A stretch of 64,000 nt of DNA from Shimia gijangensis (lineage in GTDB: Bacteria; Pseudomonadota; Alphaproteobacteria; Rhodobacterales; Rhodobacteraceae): contig NZ_FQZQ01000004.1 of the NCBI RefSeq assembly GCF_900142085.1, positions 124,001 through 188,000 of the forward strand, given 5' to 3'. Within the stretch, counting starts at the first letter, position 1. The number at the start of each line of letters is the position of its first letter. The notes beneath the pieces were generated by a model. That model was not told the origin of the DNA, did not search any database, and saw nothing but the letters and a program-made list of their open reading frames with translations. The translations under genes and the position numbers were made by a program. Shown piece by piece: positions 55,733 to 63,121 of this stretch.

Positions 55733-55762
55733 CAGGATTATCCGGGTTATGCGAAAAATGGC

Positions 55763-56962
55763 TTAGGCTCCAAGCACTGAAGTTGATGCGGTGTCTCCCA
55801 ATCCGGTGGCTTTGGCCTTGGCAGCAGCCAGAGTGTCCCGCAATTCCGACTCCATCTTTTTCAAATCCTCTTCGGCGCTTGCGCGTTTGGCTTTGCCTTC
55901 ATCTGCAATCTGCAGCGATTCTTCAATCGTACCAATCAGATCGGCGTTGGCCTTTTTCACCGCTTCGATGTCAAACACGCCGCGCTCCATCTCCTGACGG
56001 ATCACCTTGTTGGATTCTCGAAGGTTGGCCGCATTTGACGTCAATAATTCGTTGGTCAGATCATTGGCGTCCCTCACGGCTTCAGCCGCTTCGGCGCTGC
56101 GCTGTATGGTGACGGCCTGCGCCAGTTGGGTCTCCCAGAGCGGAACGGTATTGACCAAGGTCGAGTTGATCTTGGTGACCAGAGATTTGTCGTTTTCCTG
56201 CACCAGACGGATCGAAGGCAACGACTGCATCGTCACCTGACGCGTGAGTTTCAGGTCATGCACACGGCGTTCCAGATCATCGCGCGCGGCGCGCATATCC
56301 CGCAATTCCTGTGCCTGCATGACCTGGTTTTTTTCGTCCGCAGCTTTGACTTCGGCCTCTTTTGCCGGGATCACATCTGCATCAAGTTGCGCAATTTTGG
56401 CTTCGCCAGCAGCAATATACAGCGCCAGTTCGTCATAGAAATTCAGCGTCTTGTCATAGAGCATATCCAAAGACTTAATGTCTTTCAGCAGTGTGTGTTC
56501 GTGATCCAAAAGGTTGTCAGTGACCTTGTCGATTTGATCCTGCACCTCTTCGAAGCGGGCTGTGAACTTGGCAAATGGAGCCGCGCGACCCAGCAGTTTT
56601 TCCCAAAAAGACCGTTCACGTCGCACATCCAGCTCGGAAATCGAAAAGCCCCGGATTGTGGTCACGATGTTGCGAAGACTGTCCCCAGCGGGTCCCACGT
56701 CTTTATTTCGTACATCCTGCAACATGGCCTGGCTGATTTCCTGCAGTTCAGCCTGCGCAGCGGAGCCGAAATTCACAATTGACCCGGTGTCGCCCATGTC
56801 CAATTCACCCATCCGCTTGGTAATTTCGGCGCTCAATGGCGCATCGGCCTCGGCCAGCGGAACGATGGCTGTGGCCTCGGTGGGTTCAGGCAGAATCACG
56901 GCTGTGACTTCATCAACTTCGGCCAGTGCAGCCTCGGCTTTTTGACGGACAGTGTCGGACAT
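55763..56962 (-). CDS. telA: TelA/KlaA-family toxic-anion resistance protein
   Basis: 399 residues, largely alpha-helical and coiled-coil, with the TelA pattern: NFGSAAQAELQEISQAML, RERSFWEKLLGRAAPFAKFTARFEEVQDQIDKV, and LWETQLAQAVTIQRS. TelA was named for tellurite resistance and occurs with Ter-type stress proteins; its chemistry is unknown. The ATG at 56962 follows AGGGGAAG; a longer frame to 57025 overlaps xpaC. It starts 19 bases after the xpaC stop. Confidence 0.92.
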   Translation of the reverse strand: MSDTVRQKAEAALAEVDEVTAVILPEPTEATAIVPLAEADAPLSAEITKRMGELDMGDTGSIVNFGSAAQAELQEISQAMLQDVRNKDVGPAGDSLRNIVTTIRGFSISELDVRRERSFWEKLLGRAAPFAKFTARFEEVQDQIDKVTDNLLDHEHTLLKDIKSLDMLYDKTLNFYDELALYIAAGEAKIAQLDADVIPAKEAEVKAADEKNQVMQAQELRDMRAARDDLERRVHDLKLTRQVTMQSLPSIRLVQENDKSLVTKINSTLVNTVPLWETQLAQAVTIQRSAEAAEAVRDANDLTNELLTSNAANLRESNKVIRQEMERGVFDIEAVKKANADLIGTIEESLQIADEGKAKRASAEEDLKKMESELRDTLAAAKAKATGLGDTASTSVLGA

Positions 56963-56981
56963 GGAACTTCCCCTTTTTGGG

Positions 56982-57866
56982 TTACTTGGCGTCGTGACGG
57001 ACGCCCTCGCGCTGCAGTCTTTCACGCAGCACTTCGATTTCGATTGTCAGATCGCTCTTGTCATCGAGCAAGAGCCTTTCGGTGCGGGCGGCAAAGTTTT
57101 GCTCAAGATCGTTGAGCAGGGCCTCATAATCAGCGCGGGCCTGCGGGTCGCGGTTGCGCGCATATATATCGGCAAACTTCACCGTCGCGTCGCGTGCCCC
57201 CTTGAGGTAAACGCCCATGAATTTTCGCGCAGCGGTCAGGTCACGTGGATCGTTTTCAACTGTGCGAAACAAACGTCGGGCAGTGGTTTGAAACTTGGCA
57301 ACGCGCGCCTCAAGCCCGCGATCTCTGCAACGTTTGGCCGCGTCACTCATCGCGCCCAGAAGGTTTTCGGCCTCATCCACGGCGCGGGCGACCCGATCAG
57401 TTTGGTGCAAGTCGATACCTTCGATGCCTTTGTCAGACAAGGGATCAAGCCCAAAGGCCATGCCATGCAGGACCGTGCCAATAACGGCGTAGATGGCCGG
57501 AGCAAGAATGCCACCCGTCGCGGCCCATCCGGCAATGGCCAGACCAAGGCCTGTTAGCACAGACCCTGCCATCTTGCGTGGAAACGTCGGGCGCCGGGCG
57601 ATCGTGCGGGCCTCATAAGCTTCGTGTGCTAAAAGACCTTCGCGAGTCAACCAGGCTGCCAGCAACAAGCTGCTCAGCGCAATCAGGTTTAAAGCCAACT
57701 TTTCCGGGCCATTGCCAAAAGCCTGCCAAATCAAGGGCAGGGGCGCGAGAAACAGGATATTGGCCCGACCACCAGCTCGGCTGCGAGCAGCACCTTGAAA
57801 GGCTCCGGTCTCTGGCGTTTGGTCATGGTCTTTCGGGCTGTGTTTTCCACCATACCGCTCAGCCAT
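56982..57866 (-). CDS. xpaC: XpaC-family (5-bromo-4-chloroindolyl phosphate hydrolysis) protein
   Basis: 294 residues. An N-terminal region with membrane helices (about 35-75 and 105-135) precedes a helical cytoplasmic domain rich in Arg and Glu (AVDEAENLLGAM, FQTTARRLFRTVENDPRDL, FMGVYLKGARDATVKFADIY), which is the XpaC pattern. XpaC is a regular neighbour of TelA. The ATG at 57866 is fixed by AGGAGG 6 bases upstream, which lies inside the last codons of the small gene before it; the two share TGATG. Confidence 0.9.
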   Translation of the reverse strand: MAERYGGKHSPKDHDQTPETGAFQGAARSRAGGRANILFLAPLPLIWQAFGNGPEKLALNLIALSSLLLAAWLTREGLLAHEAYEARTIARRPTFPRKMAGSVLTGLGLAIAGWAATGGILAPAIYAVIGTVLHGMAFGLDPLSDKGIEGIDLHQTDRVARAVDEAENLLGAMSDAAKRCRDRGLEARVAKFQTTARRLFRTVENDPRDLTAARKFMGVYLKGARDATVKFADIYARNRDPQARADYEALLNDLEQNFAARTERLLLDDKSDLTIEIEVLRERLQREGVRHDAK

Positions 57867-57958
57867 CACACACCTCCTGCGATGGACACGTAAAGGATCA
57901 GTATGACAAGCAAAACATAGGACAGCTTTTGCAATCCGCTACCGGACATCTTGTTCAT
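57866..57958 (-). CDS. 30-residue single-span membrane peptide
   Basis: This reading frame encodes MNKMSGSGLQK, then a hydrophobic stretch of about 14 residues (LSYVLLVILILYV) and SIAGGV. It begins just after GCGGGGAA (a start at the fourth codon, ATG at 57949, is spaced better from it). Its stop codon overlaps the xpaC start (TGATG), and its last codons contain the xpaC ribbon AGGAGG, so translation of the two is coupled. I know of no family. Size, composition and coupling support a real micro-protein acting with XpaC/TelA. Confidence 0.6.
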   Translation of the reverse strand: MNKMSGSGLQKLSYVLLVILILYVSIAGGV

Positions 57959-58062
57959 TTCCCCGCTAAGTCTGCCAGAAACTTAAGAAGTTTGGGATGA
58001 ACTTGCTAGGGGGAAGATCGCCCGGAGCGCGTCAGAGACGTATTCCGGGCAATTCTCGTGAC

Positions 58063-58881
58063 CTAGTGACGGCTGGCGGCCTGACGCTCAGCGTTCAGTT
58101 TGCGACTATAGCCCGATTGGATGAATTCGACGATGAAGAGCACCGCAACCGAGAAGTAGAAGGTGGTTTTGGACATAGGTTCCAACGCGTAGCCGAAGAA
58201 CTTTAAGCCTAGGCTGTCATCATGCATGGCATGCGCGGCTGCGGGGCCTGCCTCGCCCAAAAGAACCACTCCGACGATCAGCAGAATGAACAGGCCAAGA
58301 ACTTCGTACATCCGGTTCTTTTCCAGAAAGCGCGTCACCCCATCGGCCAGCAGAAGCATCGCCAGGCCGGACATCAGGATCGCAATAGCCAGGATCGGGA
58401 AAACATCGGTGATGGCGAGTGCGGAAAGCACCGAGTCGAATGAAAAGATCAAATTCATCGTGACGATCAACAACACCACCTGAACGGCCGATTTGCCGGA
58501 TTTGTGGCTCAAATCTGTGTGCAGGTCTTCGATCGACAACATATGGCCGATTTCTTTCACCGCCGTGTACATGATGAAAAAACCACCGACGATGAAGATG
58601 CAGGTGGCAAAATTCACTCCACCTTCGATGATGCCTGGGGTGTTGAACACGAAAAACGGTTCGGCCAGGGCGTCGATTAGCTGGATCATCGTGAACAGCA
58701 AAACGACCCGAAGCGCCACCGCGATGATGATCCCCCAAAACCGAACGGCTTTTTGTTGGGCGACGGGCGCACGTTGAGATTCGATGGAAATGTAGAGAAG
58801 ATTGTCAAACCCCAGAACCGCCTGAAGAAAGCATAGCATTATTAGGTCGGTCAGGTTCTCAAAGGTCAAAAGGTCGCTCAT
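58063..58881 (-). CDS. terC: TerC-family integral membrane protein
   Basis: The 272-residue protein has about eight spans. It carries the conserved acidic intramembrane motifs QAVLGFDNLLYIS (about 20-32) and IFSFDSVLSALAITD (about 145-160). TerC/Alx proteins are linked to tellurite resistance and to manganese export or metal loading at the membrane. It heads the run of genes to 51892, 104 bases upstream of the small membrane peptide, which may be enough for an extra promoter. Confidence 0.93.
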   Translation of the reverse strand: MSDLLTFENLTDLIMLCFLQAVLGFDNLLYISIESQRAPVAQQKAVRFWGIIIAVALRVVLLFTMIQLIDALAEPFFVFNTPGIIEGGVNFATCIFIVGGFFIMYTAVKEIGHMLSIEDLHTDLSHKSGKSAVQVVLLIVTMNLIFSFDSVLSALAITDVFPILAIAILMSGLAMLLLADGVTRFLEKNRMYEVLGLFILLIVGVVLLGEAGPAAAHAMHDDSLGLKFFGYALEPMSKTTFYFSVAVLFIVEFIQSGYSRKLNAERQAASRH

Positions 58882-58969
58882 GTTGGTCCCCGAAAATGAA
58901 TTTTCTCTCTGCTTACCGTAGCGGGCGTAAATGAGAAGGGGGAATTTTGGAAAACTGCGCGCGCAAGTC

Positions 58970-59041
58970 AGGGGCGCTGCCCCTCACGTCGCCTTTGCCG
59001 GGCAAAGACAACGCTTACCCGGGAGTACTTTTGAAAAAAGT
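58970..59041 (+). repeat. Three-part intergenic repeat, copy 2
   Basis: AGGGGC-GCT-GCCCCT (58970-58984) is followed by the palindrome CTTTGCCGGGCAAAG (58993-59007) and by GGGAGTACTTTTGAAAAAAG (59021-59040). The order of a GC hairpin, a CAAAG-type palindrome and a GGAGTAnTTTTnGAAA tail matches the minus strand of 4870-4922. It lies in the 175-base gap between terC and rluB. Confidence 0.5.
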
Positions 59042-59056
59042 GAGAGCCTGGAGAGC

Positions 59057-59851
59057 CTAGCGGCGGCGTTTGCGCTGGGGTGTTTTGCGTTTTTCTGGTG
59101 GCGTAACGCCCTCCAGCCCCAGTTGATCGCGCACCACACGGCGACGGATTTCTTCGACCTCGCCGGGTTTGAGCTGGCCCAGCTGGAAGGGGCCATAAGA
59201 CACACGGATCAAGCGGTTCACCGACAGGCCCACGGTTTCCATCGCGCGGCGAATTTCGCGGTTGCGTCCTTCGCGGATGCCGATGGTCAGCCAGGCGTTG
59301 GCGCCTTGCTGGCGATCCAACGTGACTTCCATGGGCTGAAAGCGTTCGCCTTCGATGCTGACCCCTTTGAGCAAAGGAGCCACGGTTTCTTCCGTTGGGC
59401 GACCATTCACGCGCACCCGGTATTTGCGCAACCAGCCGGTGGACGGCAGTTCAAGCTTTCGTTTTAAGGCACCGTCATTGGTCAGGATCAATAGGCCTTC
59501 GGAATTGAGGTCAAGGCGTCCTACAGACATCACCCGCGGCATGGTATCCGGCAGATGGTCAAAGATCGTATCGCGGCCCTTTTCATCTTTGTGCGTTGTC
59601 ACAAGTCCGGTGGGTTTGTGATACAGCCAGACGCGCTCGGGCTCGGGCTCGGCAATTGGCTTGCCGTCAAAGGTGATCCGGTCGCTGGCCGTGACATTCA
59701 AAGCGGGGCTGGTGATCTTTTTGCCATTAACAGTCACCATTCCGGCTTCGATCATGCGTTCGGCTTCGCGGCGGCTGGCGATGCCTGCGCGCGCCAAAAC
59801 TTTGGCAATGCGGTCGCCTTTCGGCGTTTCTTTGGGTGTATCTGTGCTCAT
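59057..59851 (-). CDS. rluB: Ribosomal large subunit pseudouridine synthase B
   Basis: The 264-residue protein has an S4 RNA-binding domain (RIAKVLARAGIASRREAERMI) and the RsuA/RluB catalytic core: VGRLDLNSEGLLILTNDG with the catalytic aspartate, RKYRVRVNGRP, and EGRNREIRRAMETVGL. It ends in a basic tail (KRKTPQRKRRR) that should bind rRNA. RluB makes pseudouridine 2605 of 23S rRNA; RluE/RluF are close relatives, but the S4 domain and length fit RluB. Confidence 0.92.
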   Translation of the reverse strand: MSTDTPKETPKGDRIAKVLARAGIASRREAERMIEAGMVTVNGKKITSPALNVTASDRITFDGKPIAEPEPERVWLYHKPTGLVTTHKDEKGRDTIFDHLPDTMPRVMSVGRLDLNSEGLLILTNDGALKRKLELPSTGWLRKYRVRVNGRPTEETVAPLLKGVSIEGERFQPMEVTLDRQQGANAWLTIGIREGRNREIRRAMETVGLSVNRLIRVSYGPFQLGQLKPGEVEEIRRRVVRDQLGLEGVTPPEKRKTPQRKRRR

Positions 59852-59913
59852 GTTCGGTTCCTATCGTGGTTTGGGGGATTGCGAAAGGGGGCTTGGCAAG
59901 GCAAACCAAAGCT

Positions 59914-60366
59914 ATGGTGTTCACAAGTTACATGGAACAAGCGCTGGAAGAGGCACATGCGGCTGCGAAGCGAGGCGAGGTCCCTGTGGGCGCAGTGATC
60001 GTTTCTCCCGAAGGGGAAGTCGTTGCGCGGGCAGGTAATCGAACCCGCGAGCTAAGTGACCCTACGGGGCACGCCGAGATACTGGCTATGCGTGACGCCT
60101 GCGCCGCGCTGGGCAGTGAACGCCTGCCGGGGCATGACCTTTATGTGACTCTTGAACCATGCCCAATGTGTGCCAGCGCGATTTCTCAAGTCCGGATTGC
60201 GCGAGTGTATTATGGCGCTGCGGACCCAAAATCCGGCGGAATTGCTCAGGGGCCGCGGGTGTTCAGCCATCCGCAAAGCCATCATGTCCCGGAAGTTTAT
60301 GATGGGATTTCCGGTGAGGAGTCTGAAGCAATGCTTCGGGCGTTTTTTGCCTCAAAGCGCAGCTAA
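59914..60366 (+). CDS. tadA: tRNA-specific adenosine deaminase
   Basis: 150 residues from the ATG at 59914. The zinc site is HAE (His53, Glu55) with PCPMC (Cys83, Cys86), and EVPVGAVIV and ARVYYGAADPKSG are typical. It converts A34 of tRNA-Arg(ACG) to inosine and is usually essential. It diverges from rluB and overlaps the stop of the cyclase gene by 4 bases tail to tail. Confidence 0.95.
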   Translation: MVFTSYMEQALEEAHAAAKRGEVPVGAVIVSPEGEVVARAGNRTRELSDPTGHAEILAMRDACAALGSERLPGHDLYVTLEPCPMCASAISQVRIARVYYGAADPKSGGIAQGPRVFSHPQSHHVPEVYDGISGEESEAMLRAFFASKRS

Positions 60367-61337
60367 GGCTCGCTCCAGTCCAGACGATACAACAGATGTT
60401 CTCCTTCAAGACCTTTGAGAGGCATTGTAACACCATGAGAAAAGGAGAAATCCTTGGTTGTGCCCACCATAACGCGCGTTGCGTCCGACACACGTATTTC
60501 GCCCGGCAAACAGACGGTAGCCACCCGAGCAGCTTTGTTGACAACCGTACCGAACAGGTCGCTGTCGTTCTCGATAAGATCGCCGGTATGGCACCCTATG
60601 CGAATTTGTAAGCGAGGTTCGTTTGTTTCCGAAGCGTTTGCGATCTGAATCGCTTGGGCCGCGATTAGGGCTGCTCTGGACGAATTGAAGCTCGACATGG
60701 TGCCATCCCCCAACGTCTTGATCAGCCGACCGCCGTTGGCATGAATGATGCCGGTCAACAATTCGGTGTGGTGCGCAACAGCGCGACTCCACCTTGCGTC
60801 GCCAATAGTTTCGGCAATTGTGGTGCTGTCAGCGATGTCGGTAAACATGATAGATGCGATACCGGTCTGGCCAATTTCTGACACGGTTGACATCGCTGCA
60901 TCCAGTAGATCCTCAAACCCCCGGGATTCATATCCCAGCGCATTCATGTTTGAGACCGGGTTTGAGTTATGCACATGCACGATACGCCAAACCCCCTGCT
61001 CAAGATGCAACACAAAGGTGGATCGAAAGGTGATATCCTTGCCGTTCTCCAATGACACACGCTCGCCAAACCATTCGACCCAGCCAAGTTCACCGCACTC
61101 AAAGCCTCGGAATTCGTCCCTTTCCCAGTTAAAGCTGGGGATGTCATCCATATAGTTGGGCATACCCTGACGCAATGTGTCGGCGCGCCAGATCTCATCA
61201 TGAGAGGAACCTATGTAACCCAATGCCGGGTCGGCGGAAAACAGGTTCACAACGGCCTGTTTGTCGCCCGAAGCATAGGATTTGAGCCACCGCCGGACGA
61301 TGGCCCCCAGTTCGGGCGAAGGGACAATGCCATTCAT
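60363..61337 (-). CDS. Class III adenylyl/guanylyl cyclase with N-terminal SnoaL-like domain
   Basis: 324 residues. Residues 1-130 form an NTF2/SnoaL-like cone (RRWLKSYASGDKQAVVNLFS, RSTFVLHLEQGVWRIVHVHNS), a possible small-ligand sensor. Residues 160-320 are a cyclase catalytic domain with both metal aspartates (IMFTDIADST and IKTLGDGTMSSF) and the Asn and Arg that hold the transition state (VVNKAARV). The Asp of DLFG favours ATP as substrate. It starts 4 bases after the UPF0173 hydrolase gene, and so forms a two-gene unit. Confidence 0.88.
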   Translation of the reverse strand: MNGIVPSPELGAIVRRWLKSYASGDKQAVVNLFSADPALGYIGSSHDEIWRADTLRQGMPNYMDDIPSFNWERDEFRGFECGELGWVEWFGERVSLENGKDITFRSTFVLHLEQGVWRIVHVHNSNPVSNMNALGYESRGFEDLLDAAMSTVSEIGQTGIASIMFTDIADSTTIAETIGDARWSRAVAHHTELLTGIIHANGGRLIKTLGDGTMSSFNSSRAALIAAQAIQIANASETNEPRLQIRIGCHTGDLIENDSDLFGTVVNKAARVATVCLPGEIRVSDATRVMVGTTKDFSFSHGVTMPLKGLEGEHLLYRLDWSEP

Positions 61338-61341
61338 CGCA

Positions 61342-62034
61342 TCAAAGCTCGATCGCCTGCATCACCTCAGGTTCAATCACGTCCACACCAGGCAGGCCTG
61401 CGGCCAGAACGTCGGCGGATTGTTCGAGGATTGGGAACGTCCGGTAATGGCAAGGGATCACTGTCTTGAAGTTGAAATACCGTTTGGCCGCATAGGCCGC
61501 GCCCGCCATATCCATGGTGAAATGTCCGCCTGCCGACAGGATGCCGATATCTGGTTTGTAGTAGTCCCCCATCCAATCCATGTCGGCCATAATATCCGTG
61601 TCGCCTGAGATATAGACTGTCTTGCCTTCGGCTCGCAGCATGAACCCGACTTCGGATCCTGCGGCCTTGGGGCCTTCATCGCTTCCAAACGTCGAACTGT
61701 GGGACGCAGGTACCATCGATAGTTTGACGCCGTTCAGACCAACGGTTCCGCCTTTGTTAAATCCGACGGTTTCAATGTGCTCGTGGTCTGCCCAATAGCC
61801 CATAAGGTCGTACTGACCCACAACCGGAACCCCCAGTTTGCGCGCCAGAGGCAGCATGTCGGCCACGTGATCAAAATGGGCGTGAGTCAGGATCAGATGG
61901 GTGGCGCCAGCAACAGCGGCCTCGTGTTGGTCTTCGGGCAGGACAGGATTGCCTGTCAGCCAAGGGTCGATCAGCAATACCTGACCTTCAGTTTCAATGC
62001 GAAACGAGCCATGTCCAAGCCAAATGATTTTCAT
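61342..62034 (-). CDS. UPF0173 metallo-beta-lactamase-fold hydrolase
   Basis: The 230-residue protein begins MKIIWLGHGSFRIE and has the metal-binding THAHFDHVADM (His51, His53, Asp55, His56), a later histidine in ASHSSTFG, SGDTDI and a final CHYRTFP. This is the UPF0173/YtkL-like branch. The substrate is unknown. It diverges from the ceramidase-family gene and precedes the cyclase gene by 4 bases. Confidence 0.92.
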   Translation of the reverse strand: MKIIWLGHGSFRIETEGQVLLIDPWLTGNPVLPEDQHEAAVAGATHLILTHAHFDHVADMLPLARKLGVPVVGQYDLMGYWADHEHIETVGFNKGGTVGLNGVKLSMVPASHSSTFGSDEGPKAAGSEVGFMLRAEGKTVYISGDTDIMADMDWMGDYYKPDIGILSAGGHFTMDMAGAAYAAKRYFNFKTVIPCHYRTFPILEQSADVLAAGLPGVDVIEPEVMQAIEL

Positions 62035-62095
62035 GTCAGTCTCCCTTTCTGTTAGAGGCAGGTTAGCACCTTTGCGACACTATGAAAGAGGCAGC

Positions 62096-62740
62096 ATGAA
62101 TTGGGCACAAGCCATCGACAGCTATTGCGAGCGCACGGGGCCGGAATTCTGGTCGGAACCGGTGAATGCCGTAACCAATCTGGCCTTTGTGATTGCAGCC
62201 CTTGTCATGGGCGCGCGGATCAAAGATCAAAACCTGCCGCTGGCCCGGCTTTTGGTTGCGATTTTGGCCGCCATCGGGCTGGGTAGTTTTCTGTTCCACA
62301 CTTTTGGACAGGTTTGGGCCGCCTTTGCGGACACTCTGCCAATCGTTCTGTTTGTCGTGGTTTACATCTTCGCCGCCAATCGCGACTATCTGGGGCTTGC
62401 ATATTGGCCGGCATTTGGGGTCACGATATTGTTCTTTCCGTTCGCAGCGGTGACGATCCCACTGTTTCAAATGGTACCTGGTCTTGGGAGTTCAGCAGGT
62501 TATGCGCCGGTCCCTCTGTTGATCTTCGCCTATGCGGTCTTGCTGCGACGCGGTTTGCCAAGGGTCGCGCGCGGATTAGCCGTCGGGGCATCAGTTCTAT
62601 GCGGCTCGATCTTCTTTCGAAGCTTTGATGCCTCTATCTGCCCTTCCTTTCCATTGGGAACCCATTTTCTGTGGCACATCCTGAATGCTGTGATGCTTGG
62701 CTGGATGATCGAAGTTTATCGCAGGCATATGTCATCCTAG
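62096..62740 (+). CDS. Ceramidase-family (CREST) membrane protein
   Basis: 214 residues from the ATG at 62096 with AGAGG upstream. It has about seven spans and the conserved residues of alkaline-ceramidase-type hydrolases: EPVNAVTNLAF, GLGSFLFHTFGQVWAAFADTLPI (Ser, His, Asp) and GTHFLWHILNAVML (His pair). Such proteins use zinc to cut amide bonds in lipids. Many alphaproteobacteria make no sphingolipid, so the substrate may be another amide-linked lipid. Confidence 0.85.
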   Translation: MNWAQAIDSYCERTGPEFWSEPVNAVTNLAFVIAALVMGARIKDQNLPLARLLVAILAAIGLGSFLFHTFGQVWAAFADTLPIVLFVVVYIFAANRDYLGLAYWPAFGVTILFFPFAAVTIPLFQMVPGLGSSAGYAPVPLLIFAYAVLLRRGLPRVARGLAVGASVLCGSIFFRSFDASICPSFPLGTHFLWHILNAVMLGWMIEVYRRHMSS

Positions 62741-62833
62741 CACTGGCAGGGCTCACTTCCTGCGCGCAGGTGCTTGCACCGCTTTGCCCGGAGCGCTAAA
62801 CGCTGTTTCCAAGTTGCAACCGGAGTTTTGCTC

Positions 62834-63121
62834 ATGTCGATCGACAAGGATACAGCCGCACGCGTCGCCAAACTGGCGCGCATCAAGGTGGAAGAAGATG
62901 CGCTGCCCGCGCTGGCGCAGGAATTCAATACAATCCTCGGCTTTATCGAACAGCTGAACGAGGTTGACGTCGAAGGCGTTGAGCCAATGACATCGGTCAC
63001 GCCGATGCGCCTGAAACGCCGCGAAGACGTGGTGACGGATGGCAGCCAACAAGACAAAGTTCTGGCCAATGCACCCGATGCCCGCGAGGGGTTTTTTGCA
63101 GTTCCCAAGGTGGTTGAATAA
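62834..63121 (+). CDS. gatC: Aspartyl/glutamyl-tRNA amidotransferase subunit C
   Basis: The 95-residue GatC has the typical [26 protein letters not shown] opening and [22 protein letters not shown]. It stabilises GatA and GatB in the complex that turns Glu-tRNA-Gln or Asp-tRNA-Asn into the amidated forms. The ATG at 62834 follows GGAG; the frame to 62774 is unsupported. Its TAA overlaps the gatA ATG (TAATG). Confidence 0.95.
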   Translation: MSIDKDTAARVAKLARIKVEEDALPALAQEFNTILGFIEQLNEVDVEGVEPMTSVTPMRLKRREDVVTDGSQQDKVLANAPDAREGFFAVPKVVE

